Assembly: GCA_964406375.1 (NCBI GenBank)
Contig: CAYORM010000007.1
Coordinates: 1-64,000, forward strand
Length of the DNA: 64,000 nucleotides
Direction of reading: 5' to 3'
Source of the DNA: CAYORM01 sp964406375
GTDB taxonomy: Bacteria; Pseudomonadota; Alphaproteobacteria; DSM-16000; Inquilinaceae
The position numbers were made by a program, and so were the translations under genes. The notes below the pieces were generated by a model. That model did not search any database, was not told the origin of the DNA, and was given only the letters and a program-made list of their open reading frames with translations. Below, in pieces: positions 9,603 to 18,385 of the stretch (within the stretch, counting starts at the first letter, position 1; each line of letters starts with the position of its first letter).

Positions 9603-10634
9603 TTGCGATACAACAGATTGGGCCAGACCGGCCTGCTCGTCTCCGAACTCTGCCTCGGCACGATGACCTTCGGTGGCGACGAGGGCATCTGGGGACAGAT
9701 CGGCTCCCTCCAGCAGGCCGATGCCGATGCGCTGCTGCGAACGGCCATCGAAGCCGGCATCAACTTCATCGACACCGCCAATGTCTATGCCGAGGGTCGG
9801 TCCGAGATCATCACCGGGCAAGCGCTGCGGAATCTCGGCGTGCCGCGTGACGAGGTGGTGATCGCCACCAAGGTACTCGGGCGGATGGGCAAGGGGCCGA
9901 ACGGCGCCGGCGCCTCGCGCGTCCATATTCTCGACCAGGCGAAGGCGAGCCTGAAGCGGCTGCAGCTCGACCACATCGACCTCTACCAGATCCATGGGTT
10001 CGACCGGCTGACGCCGATCGAGGAGACTCTCGAGGCGCTCGACACCCTCGTCCGTCACGGCCATGTCCGCTATGTCGGCGTGTCGAACTGGGCGGCGTGG
10101 CAGATCGTCAAGGCGCTCGGCATCTCCGCGCGCCGTGACCTCGCCGCGTTCTGCTCGTTGCAGGCCTATTACACGCTGGCCGGTCGGGATATCGAACGGG
10201 AGATCGTACCGATGCTGCGTTCGGAAGGCGTCGGGCTGCTGGTCTGGAGCCCGCTCGCCGGCGGCTTCCTCAGCGGCAAGTACAGCCGCGACGGCGGCGG
10301 CGAGGGGCGGCGGGCGAGCTTCGACTTCCCGCCGGTCGATCTCGACCGCGGCTGGCGGGTGATCGACGCCGCCCGCGGGATCGCCGAGGCCAAGGGTGTC
10401 ACGGTCGCGCAGGTGGCCATCGCTTGGCTGCTTCATCAGCCGGTCGTCACCAGCGTGATCATCGGCGCCAAGCGCCCGGAGCAGCTCAGCGAGAACCTCG
10501 CCGCGGCGGCGGTCGAGCTGTCGGAGACCGATCTCGCGACGCTGGACGAGGCGAGCCGGCTGCCGCGCGAATATCCCGGCTGGATGATCGAGCGGCAATC
10601 TGCCTACCGGACACTCGACGCGCCGCGGCGCTGA
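9603..10634 (+). CDS. Aldo/keto reductase
   Basis: NADPH-dependent (beta/alpha)8 oxidoreductase of 343 residues. The tetrad is visible: Asp and Tyr in FIDTANVYAEGRSE, Lys in VVIATKVLG, His in LYQIHGFD. The cofactor-binding end has VTSVIIGAKRPEQLSENL. It resembles the group that reduces aldehydes and sugars. The frame opens with TTG at 9603; no in-frame ATG or GTG gives the conserved N-terminus RYNRLGQTGLLVSELCLGT. The AraC regulator is divergent, with a 203-base spacer holding both promoters. Confidence 0.92.
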   Translation: MRYNRLGQTGLLVSELCLGTMTFGGDEGIWGQIGSLQQADADALLRTAIEAGINFIDTANVYAEGRSEIITGQALRNLGVPRDEVVIATKVLGRMGKGPNGAGASRVHILDQAKASLKRLQLDHIDLYQIHGFDRLTPIEETLEALDTLVRHGHVRYVGVSNWAAWQIVKALGISARRDLAAFCSLQAYYTLAGRDIEREIVPMLRSEGVGLLVWSPLAGGFLSGKYSRDGGGEGRRASFDFPPVDLDRGWRVIDAARGIAEAKGVTVAQVAIAWLLHQPVVTSVIIGAKRPEQLSENLAAAAVELSETDLATLDEASRLPREYPGWMIERQSAYRTLDAPRR

Positions 10635-10665
10635 GGTCTCCGGACGGGCCGGATGGGCGGGCGGG

Positions 10666-11076
10666 TCAGGCGGGGTCGCCCTGCCGCGCGGCGGGGAAAG
10701 CGGCTTCCATCGCCTGGCGCACCGCCTCCGGCCCGTAGGGCTTGACGATCCGCGGCAGGCCGGCGTGGCGAGCGCCCGGCCCGTCTTCGCCCGGCCGTTC
10801 GGCATGGCCGCTGCACAGCACGAGCGGGATGCCGCGCTTGGTCAGCCGTTCCACGACCGGATCGATCGGCTGGCCACGAATGTCGATGTCGAGGAGGGCA
10901 CCGTCGAGCGGCTCGGTCTCGGCGGCGGCGCTGGCCTCCTCGATCGTCGAGTGCGGCCCGACGACGGTACAGCCGAAATCGGTCAGCATGTCCTGCAAGG
11001 CGAGAGCCACCAGGAACTCGTCCTCCACCACGAGGATTCGCAGGCCGGCAAAGCGTGACGTGGTCAAATCCGTCAT
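10666..11076 (-). CDS. Single-domain response regulator (receiver only)
   Basis: A receiver domain of 136 residues with no output domain. The acidic pair is in ILVVEDEFLVALAL, the phosphoacceptor Asp in GALLDIDIRGQ, the signalling Thr/Ser position in LVLCSGHAE, and the Lys in RIVKPYGPEA. Such lone receivers, common in alphaproteobacteria, shuttle phosphate or partner HWE-type histidine kinases. No kinase is nearby. The ATG at 11076 is chosen because the frame upstream to 11214 has no receiver-like sequence. Confidence 0.88.
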   Translation of the reverse strand: MTDLTTSRFAGLRILVVEDEFLVALALQDMLTDFGCTVVGPHSTIEEASAAAETEPLDGALLDIDIRGQPIDPVVERLTKRGIPLVLCSGHAERPGEDGPGARHAGLPRIVKPYGPEAVRQAMEAAFPAARQGDPA

Positions 11077-11177
11077 GGCCGGACAACCATGGGCGTGCCG
11101 AGTCGTTCCGCTGTCCGCCTGCCGTCGGCAGACCGGCGGGCGGCCGGGCGGCGCGCGGGGGTGGAAGGAAAGGGCCG

Positions 11178-11879
11178 ATGGAAGAGGGGCACCGGGTTGC
11201 GATCTATTGGGCACCGGCGAGGGGAACGCCGCTCGCGCGGTTCGGTGCCGGTGTGTTGGGGCGGGATGCGGCGACCGGCGCGGCGATGCCCCAGCCGGCG
11301 ATCCCGGGCCTCGAGCCCGAGACCGTCACCGCCTTGACGGCAGCGCCGCGGCGCTATGGCTTCCATGCGACGCTGAAGGCGCCGTTCCGTCTCGCCCCGG
11401 GAAGCGACCCCGCGGCGCTGCACGCGGCCGTCGCGCGCTTTGCGGCCGCGCGGGAACCCGTCGCCGCGCCGCCGCTCGTCCTCGAGGCGCTCGGCAGGTT
11501 CCTCGCGCTCGTACCGGCCGCGCCCGCCCCGGCGCTCGATGCGCTCGCTGCCGCCTGTGTCGAGCATTTCGATCGTTTCCGCGCACCGCCGACGCCGGAG
11601 GAGATCGCGCGCCGCCGCCCCGACACCCTGTCCCCGCGCGAGCGACGTCATCTCGAGCGCTGGGGCTATCCTTACGTGTTCGACGACTTCCGCTTCCATC
11701 TGACGCTGGCCGGACCCATGGACGAGGCGGAGCAGGCGACCATGGCGGCGGCGCTGGCGCCGCGCGCCGCCCGGTTCCGTGAAACGCCGCTCCTGATCGA
11801 CGCCCTCTCGGTGTTCGAGCAGCCCGCTCCCGACAGACCCTTCATCATAACGGCTCGCTACCCCTTCGCGACCTCCTGA
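11178..11879 (+). CDS. DUF1045 family protein, predicted 2H phosphoesterase
   Basis: This 233-residue protein belongs to the DUF1045 family, best known from carbon-phosphorus lyase operons. Two H-x-T motifs characteristic of 2H phosphoesterases are present: GFHATLKAPF (residues 62-70) and FHLTLAGP. The RPDTLSPRERRHLERWGYPYVFDDFRFHLTL stretch is conserved in the family. No phn genes are in the window, so its substrate here is unknown; a cyclic phosphodiester or nucleotide is a reasonable guess. The start at 11178 follows GGAAGGAAAGGG. The last 22 bases overlap the convergent ABC ATPase gene. Confidence 0.85.
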   Translation: MEEGHRVAIYWAPARGTPLARFGAGVLGRDAATGAAMPQPAIPGLEPETVTALTAAPRRYGFHATLKAPFRLAPGSDPAALHAAVARFAAAREPVAAPPLVLEALGRFLALVPAAPAPALDALAAACVEHFDRFRAPPTPEEIARRRPDTLSPRERRHLERWGYPYVFDDFRFHLTLAGPMDEAEQATMAAALAPRAARFRETPLLIDALSVFEQPAPDRPFIITARYPFATS

Positions 11880-12700
11880 TCGTCGGGTGCGAGCCAGGCA
11901 GGATCGGGGCGCAGCGGCGGAACCGCGGCGATGAGCGCCCGCGTATAGGGATGGGAGGGTGCCGCGAACAGGGTGGCTGCAGGGCCCTGCTCGACGATGC
12001 ACCCCTCGCGCATCACCGCCACGCGCTCGCACAGGCTGCGGACCACGGCGAGGTCATGGCTGATGAACAGGAGGGCGAGGCCGAGCTCGGCCTTCAGCGC
12101 GCCGAGCAGCGCCAGGATCTGCGCCTGGGTCGAGACGTCGAGGCCCGAGACGATCTCGTCGGCGACGATCAGCGCCGGTTCCGGCCCGATCGCGCGGGCG
12201 ATGCCGACGCGCTGGCGCTGGCCGCCGGAAAGCTCATGCGGATAGCGGTCTATCGCCGCCTCCGGCAGGCCGACGCGGGCGAGCAGAGCGGCCGCGCGCG
12301 CCCGCCGCTCGGTCCGTCCGGCGCGCCACCCCGCGGCCTCCAGCGGGCGTAGCACGGTGGTGCCGATCCGCCGGCGCGGATTGAGCGCCGAGAGCGGGTC
12401 CTGGAAGATCATCTGGACGCGGGTGGCCAGTCGCCGGCGGGCCTCGGCCGGCAGCGCCCGCCGGTCCTGGCCGTCGATGCGGATCGAGCCGGTATCGGGG
12501 GCGAGGATGCCGGCGACCAGCCGCGCGAGGCTCGTCTTGCCCGAGCCACTCTCGCCGACGATGCCGAGCGCCTCGCCGCGGTCGAGGGTGAGCGAGACAC
12601 CATGCAGGATGGTGCGCGCTCGTGCCCGCCCCGACCTGCCGCGATCGGGCAGTGCGAGCGTCACATCCTCGACCGCGAGAAGGGGCGGGTCAGCCGACAC
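11858..12700 (-). CDS. ABC transporter ATP-binding protein, dipeptide/nickel type (DppF-like)
   Basis: Nucleotide-binding subunit of 280 residues with Walker A GESGSGKTSLARL, Q-loop MIFQDPLSALNPR, signature LSGGQRQRVGIARA, Walker B LIVADEIVSGLD and switch His ISHDLAVV. The C-terminus has FAAPSHPYTRALIAAVP, typical of oligopeptide/dipeptide ATPases. It is shorter than most DppF proteins and closer in size to NikE. The GTG at 12700 overlaps the preceding ATPase gene by 11 bases and has GGAG 9 bases upstream. Last gene of the importer operon. Confidence 0.9.
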   Translation of the reverse strand: MSADPPLLAVEDVTLALPDRGRSGRARARTILHGVSLTLDRGEALGIVGESGSGKTSLARLVAGILAPDTGSIRIDGQDRRALPAEARRRLATRVQMIFQDPLSALNPRRRIGTTVLRPLEAAGWRAGRTERRARAAALLARVGLPEAAIDRYPHELSGGQRQRVGIARAIGPEPALIVADEIVSGLDVSTQAQILALLGALKAELGLALLFISHDLAVVRSLCERVAVMREGCIVEQGPAATLFAAPSHPYTRALIAAVPPLRPDPAWLAPDDQEVAKG

Positions 12701-13499
12701 GGCCCGGCTCCGGTTGCAGGTCGAGCCGCGGCGTCGCGGCGAGCAGGGCGCGGGTGTAGAGCGCTCGGGGTGCGGCCAGAACGTCGGCGACGGGCCCGGT
12801 CTCGACCACCCGCCCATGTTGCAGCACCGTCATCCGGTCACAGAGCTGGGCCACCACCCCGAGATCATGGGTGATGAAGAGGATGGCGGTGGCGTGGCGG
12901 CGCTGCATGTCGCGCATCAGCCGCAGGATGCTGCGCTGCACCGTGACGTCGAGCGCCGTCGTCGGCTCGTCGGCGATGACGAGGCGCGGCTCGACACCGA
13001 ACGCCATGGCGATGAGCACCCGCTGGCGCATGCCGCCCGACAGCTCGTGTGGATAGCTCGCGAGCACCCGGTCCGGATCACCGAGCCGCACCTCGGCGAG
13101 GAGGGCCCGTGCCCGCGCCCGGCACGCGCCCGGCGCGACCCGGCGCGACAGCGCGTCCTCAAGCTGCACGCCGACCCGGCGAGCGGGGTTGAGCGCGGTG
13201 AGCGGATCCTGCGGCACGAGGGCGATTTCGCGGCCGAGGATGGCGCGTCGGCTCGCCTTGGCAAGGGTGGTCAGGTCCCGTCCGTCAAAGCGGATGCCAC
13301 CTGCCTCGATCCGGGCCGTGGAGGGCAGAAGGCCGAGGATAGCCCGGCCGAGCATCGTCTTTCCCGCACCGCTCTCACCCACCAGCCCGTGTACCTCGCC
13401 GGGCAGGACGCGCAGGGCAATACCGTCGAGCACGGGCGCCATGCTGCGGCCGAGCGCCACGCGCAGCCCGTCGATCGCCAGAAGCGCCCCGTCGCTCAT
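12690..13499 (-). CDS. ABC transporter ATP-binding protein, dipeptide/nickel type (DppD-like)
   Basis: Partner ATPase of 269 residues: Walker A GESGAGKTMLGRA, Q-loop LVPQDPLTALNPAR, signature LSGGMRQRVLIAMA, Walker B LVIADEPTTALD, His THDLGVV, and a short C-terminus with APRALYTRALLAATP. The two ATPases should form a heterodimer energising the permease pair upstream. The ATG at 13499 overlaps the permease stop by 4 bases (ATGA), and GGAG sits 7 bases before it. The size matches the NikD-like short class. Confidence 0.9.
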   Translation of the reverse strand: MSDGALLAIDGLRVALGRSMAPVLDGIALRVLPGEVHGLVGESGAGKTMLGRAILGLLPSTARIEAGGIRFDGRDLTTLAKASRRAILGREIALVPQDPLTALNPARRVGVQLEDALSRRVAPGACRARARALLAEVRLGDPDRVLASYPHELSGGMRQRVLIAMAFGVEPRLVIADEPTTALDVTVQRSILRLMRDMQRRHATAILFITHDLGVVAQLCDRMTVLQHGRVVETGPVADVLAAPRALYTRALLAATPRLDLQPEPGRVG

Positions 13500-14329
13500 C
13501 GCCGCTCCAGCGGATCGAGAGCCCGGCGCAGCCCGTCGCCGAACAGGTTGAGCCCGACGATAACGACGACCAGCGTCGCGATGGGGAAGGCCATCACCCA
13601 CCAGGCCTGATGGATCGATTGCCGCCCCTCGGCAATCATCCCACCCCAGGTCGGCATGTCGGAGGCGACGGAGAGGCCGACGAAGGAGAGGATCGCCTCG
13701 ACGACGATCGCGATCGCCATCTCCATGGTGAAGAGGGTGGCGAGCAGCGGCACCAGATTGGGCAGGATCTCGCCCGTCAGCACGCGCCGCGGCGGCAGGC
13801 CCATGGCGCCGGCAGCGGTTACGTAGTCACGCGCCCGCTGTGCCTGGACCTCGGCGCGGACGACGCGGGCGAAGCGCGTCCAGTCGACGACGACGATGGC
13901 AAGGACCACCGACCCGAGGCCGGTGCCGACCATGGCGACGAGGACGATCGACAGGAGGACGGGCGGAAATGCCATCCAGATATCGACGAGGCGCGAGACC
14001 GCGAGATCGACCGCCCCGCCGATATGCCCGGCGAGAAGTCCGAGCAGCGTGCCCAGTAGCCCCGCGCCCAGCGCGGCGGTGACGGCGACGATGACGGCCG
14101 TGCGCGCCCCCCAGATGAGCCGAGAGAGTACGTCACGGCCGAGGCTGTCGGTGCCGAGCGGGTAGAGCGGATCGCCGCCCGCGGTCCAGGAGGGTGGCAA
14201 GAAGCCATAGAGGAGGTCCTGCCAGAGCGGATCGTGCGGTGCCAGCAGCGGCGCCGCCGCGGCCGTCACCAGCAGCACGAGCACGATCAGGCCGCCGGCC
14301 ACGAGGCGGGGGTCGATCCGGCCGCGCAT
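13496..14329 (-). CDS. ABC transporter permease, dipeptide/nickel type (DppC-like)
   Basis: Inner-membrane permease of 277 residues with an N-terminal helix (LIVLVLLVTAAAAPLL), the periplasmic GTDSLGRDVLSRLIWGART segment typical of DppC/OppC, and five further helices. The EAA loop that docks the ATPase reads RDYVTAAGAMGLPPRRVLTGEILPNL. It ends NLFGDGLRRALDP, a family hallmark. It is coupled by a 4-base overlap to the DppD-like gene. Confidence 0.92.
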   Translation of the reverse strand: MRGRIDPRLVAGGLIVLVLLVTAAAAPLLAPHDPLWQDLLYGFLPPSWTAGGDPLYPLGTDSLGRDVLSRLIWGARTAVIVAVTAALGAGLLGTLLGLLAGHIGGAVDLAVSRLVDIWMAFPPVLLSIVLVAMVGTGLGSVVLAIVVVDWTRFARVVRAEVQAQRARDYVTAAGAMGLPPRRVLTGEILPNLVPLLATLFTMEMAIAIVVEAILSFVGLSVASDMPTWGGMIAEGRQSIHQAWWVMAFPIATLVVVIVGLNLFGDGLRRALDPLERR

Positions 14330-14365
14330 CAGCGCGCCGTCCCCGCAGGTCGGCCCATCCGCATC

Positions 14366-15382
14366 TCAGCCCGCGCGCGCATGACGCAGGCGCGGATCGA
14401 GCAGCCCGACCAAGAGGTCGATGGCGAGGTTCACCAGGACGAAGATCAGCGCGAAGGTGAGGATCAGCCCCTGGATGAGTGGCAGATCGCGGTTCACCAC
14501 CGCATCGATCGCGAGATTGCCCAGCCCCTGATAGGCGAAGATGCGCTCCACCAGCACGGTGCCACCGATCAGGAAGGTGATCTGAACCCCCGCGAGCGCT
14601 ACGGTCGGGATCGCGGCATTGCGCAGCGCTTCGCGCATGACCAGCCGCGGCAGGCCGAAGCCGCGGGCCCGGGCGACCTGGATGTAGTCCTGCCCCATCT
14701 CGGCGGCGAGCGAGGCGGCAAGGCTGCGGGCGAGAAGGGCCGCGAGCGGCAGGGCGAGCGCCGTCGCCGGCAGGATCGCATGGGCGAGAAGGTCGCCCAG
14801 CGTTGCGAGGTCGAGACGCAGCAAGCTCTCCACCAGATAGAAGCCGGTCGCGAACTCGACCGGCAGGCGCGGATCGATCCGGCCCGAAATCGGCAGGAGC
14901 GGCAGCGCCACGCCGAAGACGAGCACCAGGATCAGCGCCCAGAGGAAATCCGGGATGGCGGTGAGGAACCCGACCACCCCGTCGATCGGCCAGCCGAGCC
15001 GCAGTGGCCGCAGCAGCGTCGCCGCCACCGCGAGCGCGGTGCCGAAAAGCGCCGCACCGACCGTGGCGAGCGCGACCAGCTCCAGCGTCGCGGGCAGGCG
15101 CGAGAGGATCAGCCGGCCGACATCCTGACGCAGCGAGATCGAGGTGCCGAAATCGCCGCTCAGGACCCCGCCCGCCCAGGCCAGGAACTGCGCCGCCCAG
15201 GAGCGGTCGAGCCCGTAGAGTGCGCGCAGCCGGTCGATGTCCGCCGCGGTCGCGCCGGGCGGCAGCATCATCGCGATCGGATCACCCGGCACGACGCGCA
15301 GCAGCACGAAGACGACCAGCGCGACGCCGAGAAGCGTCGGCGGGATCAGCGCCAGACGCCGGAGCAGGACAAAAGCGGGCAA
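14366..15382 (-). CDS. ABC transporter permease, dipeptide/nickel type (DppB-like)
   Basis: Inner-membrane permease of 338 residues. The N-terminal RRLALIPPTLLGVALVVFVLLRVVPGDP and a long periplasmic segment before helix 2 are typical of DppB. The EAA loop is DYIQVARARGFGLPRLVMREALRNAAIP, followed by the conserved GGTVLVERIFAYQGLG. The frame opens with TTG at 15382, giving the usual N-terminus; no better start is visible. It lies 19 bases downstream of the binding-protein gene and 36 bases before the DppC-like gene. Confidence 0.9.
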   Translation of the reverse strand: MPAFVLLRRLALIPPTLLGVALVVFVLLRVVPGDPIAMMLPPGATAADIDRLRALYGLDRSWAAQFLAWAGGVLSGDFGTSISLRQDVGRLILSRLPATLELVALATVGAALFGTALAVAATLLRPLRLGWPIDGVVGFLTAIPDFLWALILVLVFGVALPLLPISGRIDPRLPVEFATGFYLVESLLRLDLATLGDLLAHAILPATALALPLAALLARSLAASLAAEMGQDYIQVARARGFGLPRLVMREALRNAAIPTVALAGVQITFLIGGTVLVERIFAYQGLGNLAIDAVVNRDLPLIQGLILTFALIFVLVNLAIDLLVGLLDPRLRHARAG

Positions 15383-15401
15383 ACGGGTTCCCGGAGAGGC
15401 G

Positions 15402-16937
15402 TCAGCCGGCCGGCGCCATCCGCTGCGGCAGCAGCATGCCGTTGATGCTGGGCACCACCGACACGGTGCGGCTGTGGACGATCGGCTGGACGTATTGCAG
15501 CAGCGGGATGGCGTAGCCGTTCTCGGCGATCAGCCGCGAGACGCCCTTCCAGCCCTCGATCCGCTTGGCCTCATCCGGCTCGCCCCAGAGCGGGTCGATC
15601 GCGTCGATCACATCCTGGCCGTCCCATACCGAGTGCGGCGAGGGGCCGTAGATCGCAAAGCCGGTCGAGGTCGTCGGATCGCCGATCGCATTGCCCCAGT
15701 TGTAGAAGGCCGCCGGCGCCAGCTCGTCCCGTGCCCGCAACTCAAAATGCTGGGCGATCTCGTAGACCTCGATCTCCGCCTCGATGCCGACGCGGCGCCA
15801 CATGCCGACGACGGCCTGGATCATCTCGTAATCCTTGGGCTTGAAGCCCCGCGTCGTCTGGATGCGGAAACGCACCGGGTTGTCGGTCGAATAGCCGCTC
15901 TCGGCGAGCAGCGCCACGGCGCGCTCGGGGTCGTAGCCGACCGTGATCGACGGGTCGAAGGCGGCGTATTCCGGCGCCTCGAGCGTGTCGATCGGGATGC
16001 CGTAGCCGCGCAGCAGCCGGTCAACGATCGCCTGCTTGTCGATCGCGTGATGGGCAGCGAGCCGCACATTGCGGTCGAGCATCGGCTCGATATCGTTGAG
16101 GAAGATCATCGCGATGTCGGAGACCGGCGTGGTCACCCCGGCCAGCCCTTCGATCTCGCGCAGCCGGTCATATTCCTCATAGGGGATCTCGAGCGTCACA
16201 TCGGACTGGCCGCTCTCGATCTCCGCGACGCGGCTGGTGGCGTCGGGGACGAATTTGAACACCACCGTCTCATAGGCCGGGACACCGCCCCAATAGGCGG
16301 GGTTGGCCTTCAGCCGCAGGAAGGCGTTGCGCTCGAACTGCTCGACCATATAGGGGCCGGAGCCGACCGGCGCGGCTTCGAAGCCCTCGGCGCCGACGCG
16401 CTCGTAATAGGCCTTGGGCAGGACGAAGCCGGTCAGGAACGCCATCCATTTGAACAGCGTCGGCTCGAAGCGCAGCACATCGGCCGTGACCCGGTTCCCC
16501 TCGACCGTGAAATTGCCGATCGTGCTCCAGATGAACTGGATCGGATTACCGGTTGCCGGATCGCCCGCACGGGCGAGCGACCAGGCGACATCCTCGGCCG
16601 TCACCGGCGAGCCGTCATGCCAGACCGCGCCCTCGCGCACGGTCATGTGGACCTTGCTGCGGTCCTCGTTCCAGCCCCATTCCGTCAAGAGACCCGGCAC
16701 GAAGGCGAGGTCAGGTGCCTGGCCGATATAGGGGTCGAACACCGCCTGATAGATCGTCTGGATCGTCGGATTGACCGCCGAGGCGCCGACGGTCGGGTCC
16801 CAGGACGGCAGGTTGACATTGTAGGCGATGGTGACGGTGCTGCCCGCCTGGGCGCGCGCGGCGCCCATCGGCAGCACCAGCGCGAGCCCCGCCGCGGCCC
16901 CACCCCGCAGCACGTCGCGCCGTCCCAGGATCGGCAT
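15402..16937 (-). CDS. ABC transporter substrate-binding protein (SBP family 5)
   Basis: Periplasmic binding protein of 511 residues. A twin-arginine-type signal is visible (GRRDVLRGGAAAGLALVLPMGAARA, probable cleavage after ARA). The mature part shows SBP_bac_5 hallmarks: VHMTVREGAVWHDGSPVTAEDV and NIRLAAHHAIDKQAIV-like sequence. The ligand may be a peptide, opine, nickel chelate or glycoside; nothing in the sequence decides. GAGAGAGGGGGG precedes the ATG. It leads the transporter genes and lies 39 bases downstream of the dienelactone hydrolase fusion. Confidence 0.92.
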   Translation of the reverse strand: MPILGRRDVLRGGAAAGLALVLPMGAARAQAGSTVTIAYNVNLPSWDPTVGASAVNPTIQTIYQAVFDPYIGQAPDLAFVPGLLTEWGWNEDRSKVHMTVREGAVWHDGSPVTAEDVAWSLARAGDPATGNPIQFIWSTIGNFTVEGNRVTADVLRFEPTLFKWMAFLTGFVLPKAYYERVGAEGFEAAPVGSGPYMVEQFERNAFLRLKANPAYWGGVPAYETVVFKFVPDATSRVAEIESGQSDVTLEIPYEEYDRLREIEGLAGVTTPVSDIAMIFLNDIEPMLDRNVRLAAHHAIDKQAIVDRLLRGYGIPIDTLEAPEYAAFDPSITVGYDPERAVALLAESGYSTDNPVRFRIQTTRGFKPKDYEMIQAVVGMWRRVGIEAEIEVYEIAQHFELRARDELAPAAFYNWGNAIGDPTTSTGFAIYGPSPHSVWDGQDVIDAIDPLWGEPDEAKRIEGWKGVSRLIAENGYAIPLLQYVQPIVHSRTVSVVPSINGMLLPQRMAPAG

Positions 16938-16976
16938 GTCGGTCCCCCCCTCTCTCCGATGCGGTCGCGCGGCCCC

Positions 16977-18203
16977 TCAGCCGCGCATCAGCGTATTGGA
17001 CGGCAGGCTCTCATCGACCAGCTTCTTCGCCGTCTCGATGCCGGCCACCGGCAGCCCCTTCGGGTCGAGCAGGCCGATCTGCACCAGCACCGATGCCTGA
17101 TCCCAATAGATGTGCTCGTTGTAGAGCTTGTCGCCGCGGAAGCGGACGATCGCGACCAGCGGGATCTCGACATAGCGGCCGGTCGGCGGGACGCCGGGCA
17201 GCATCCAGTCGATCTCGATGTCATGGGTGAAGCAGAACAGCATCTCGTCGACGACGCGGTCCGCACCCACCGTCCGCGAGATCGGGATCAGCTTCGTGTC
17301 CTTCGGCGTCTTCGGGATGAAGTGCTCGGCGTAGAACCGCGCCAGATCGGCCTGTCCGACGCCCCCCGTCATCGTCGGGATGTGGTTGACATAGGGCTCG
17401 GCCACCATGGTCCGCATCGTCGCCGCGACATCGCGGGTGACGAACTCATGCTCGCAATGCTTGTCCCACAGCGCCGACAGGTCGTAGTCCGGGCCCATCA
17501 CCCGCCGGAACAGGGCGATCGACCGGCTGTGCGCCATCAACGCGGCCGGCTTGTCGAAATGCGGGCTGGCCGGCCGGTTGAAGGCGTGATCGACGCCCGG
17601 ATAGACATGGATGCGGATGTTGCGGTTGCCGGCGGCCGCCTCGCGCACCTGGGCGACCGCCTCGGGCGGCGCGTACTGGTCCTTCTCGGCGAAGTGCAGC
17701 ACGGTCGGCACCGTGATGCGGTCGATCACATCGAGCTGCTGATGGATGCCGACGCCGTAATAGGAGACGGCGCAATCGACGCCCGCCTCGGCCGCCGCGC
17801 GATAGGCCATCGTCCCGCCCAGGCAGAAGCCCAGCACGCCGACCTTGGGCGTGCCGTCGGGCCCGGTGCATTCCGGCCGGGCGCGCAGCGCTGCGACCGC
17901 AGCGCGGATATCGGCGATGCCCTGGTCCTGGTCGAATTTCTGGAACAGGCCGAAGGCGGTCTGCCATTCGGCCTCGCTGTAGCCGAGCTGGATCCCCGGC
18001 TCGATGCGCCAGAACAGGTCGGGTGCCAGCACGACATAGCCTTCCTCGGCATAGAGGTCGGCCACCTCGCGGATATGCTCGTTGACCCCGAAGATCTCCT
18101 GCGCCAGCACGATGCCCGGGCCCGAACCCGCCTCCGGCACGGCGAGATAACCCTGGAAGCTGCCGCCATCCTCTGCGGCGATGGTGATCATGGTGCCGGG
18201 CAT
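16977..18203 (-). CDS. Dienelactone hydrolase fused to a SnoaL-like domain
   Basis: Two-domain protein of 408 residues. Residues 1 to about 235 form a dienelactone hydrolase (carboxymethylenebutenolidase-like) alpha/beta hydrolase. It has the family catalytic set: E36 in VLAQEIFG, nucleophile C127 in LGFCLGG, D175 in FAEKDQY and H206 in GVDHAFN. Residues about 255-408 look like a SnoaL/NTF2 cone domain (ALWDKHCEHEFVTRDVAATMRTM then RYVEIPLVAIVRFRGDKLYNEHIYWD). Fusions like this occur in proteobacteria, but the role of the second domain is unclear. It heads the ABC operon on the same strand, suggesting the imported compound is an ester or lactone; that is inference. Confidence 0.9.
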   Translation of the reverse strand: MPGTMITIAAEDGGSFQGYLAVPEAGSGPGIVLAQEIFGVNEHIREVADLYAEEGYVVLAPDLFWRIEPGIQLGYSEAEWQTAFGLFQKFDQDQGIADIRAAVAALRARPECTGPDGTPKVGVLGFCLGGTMAYRAAAEAGVDCAVSYYGVGIHQQLDVIDRITVPTVLHFAEKDQYAPPEAVAQVREAAAGNRNIRIHVYPGVDHAFNRPASPHFDKPAALMAHSRSIALFRRVMGPDYDLSALWDKHCEHEFVTRDVAATMRTMVAEPYVNHIPTMTGGVGQADLARFYAEHFIPKTPKDTKLIPISRTVGADRVVDEMLFCFTHDIEIDWMLPGVPPTGRYVEIPLVAIVRFRGDKLYNEHIYWDQASVLVQIGLLDPKGLPVAGIETAKKLVDESLPSNTLMRG

Positions 18204-18385
18204 GGCCGGAGCGTCTCCCTCTTATCCCCTGCGCGCTGCGCGAGATCCCGTGCGGGCTCTCGATCATGCAGCGGAACGGTCGCGGCGCCAAGGCGCGCGA
18301 ACGGCGCCTCGCCCTGGCCGGCGGGGCACAGGGAGGCTAGGCTCATCTGCACGGAGGGCATTTCGCGCGAATGAGGGGGGACGCG

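Noticed and set aside
15237..18374. Open frame of 1045 codons on the plus strand
   Set aside because: It is antisense to the binding protein and the dienelactone hydrolase fusion, both with clear motifs. The Arg/His/Asp-rich, low-complexity translation is typical of shadow frames in GC-rich DNA.
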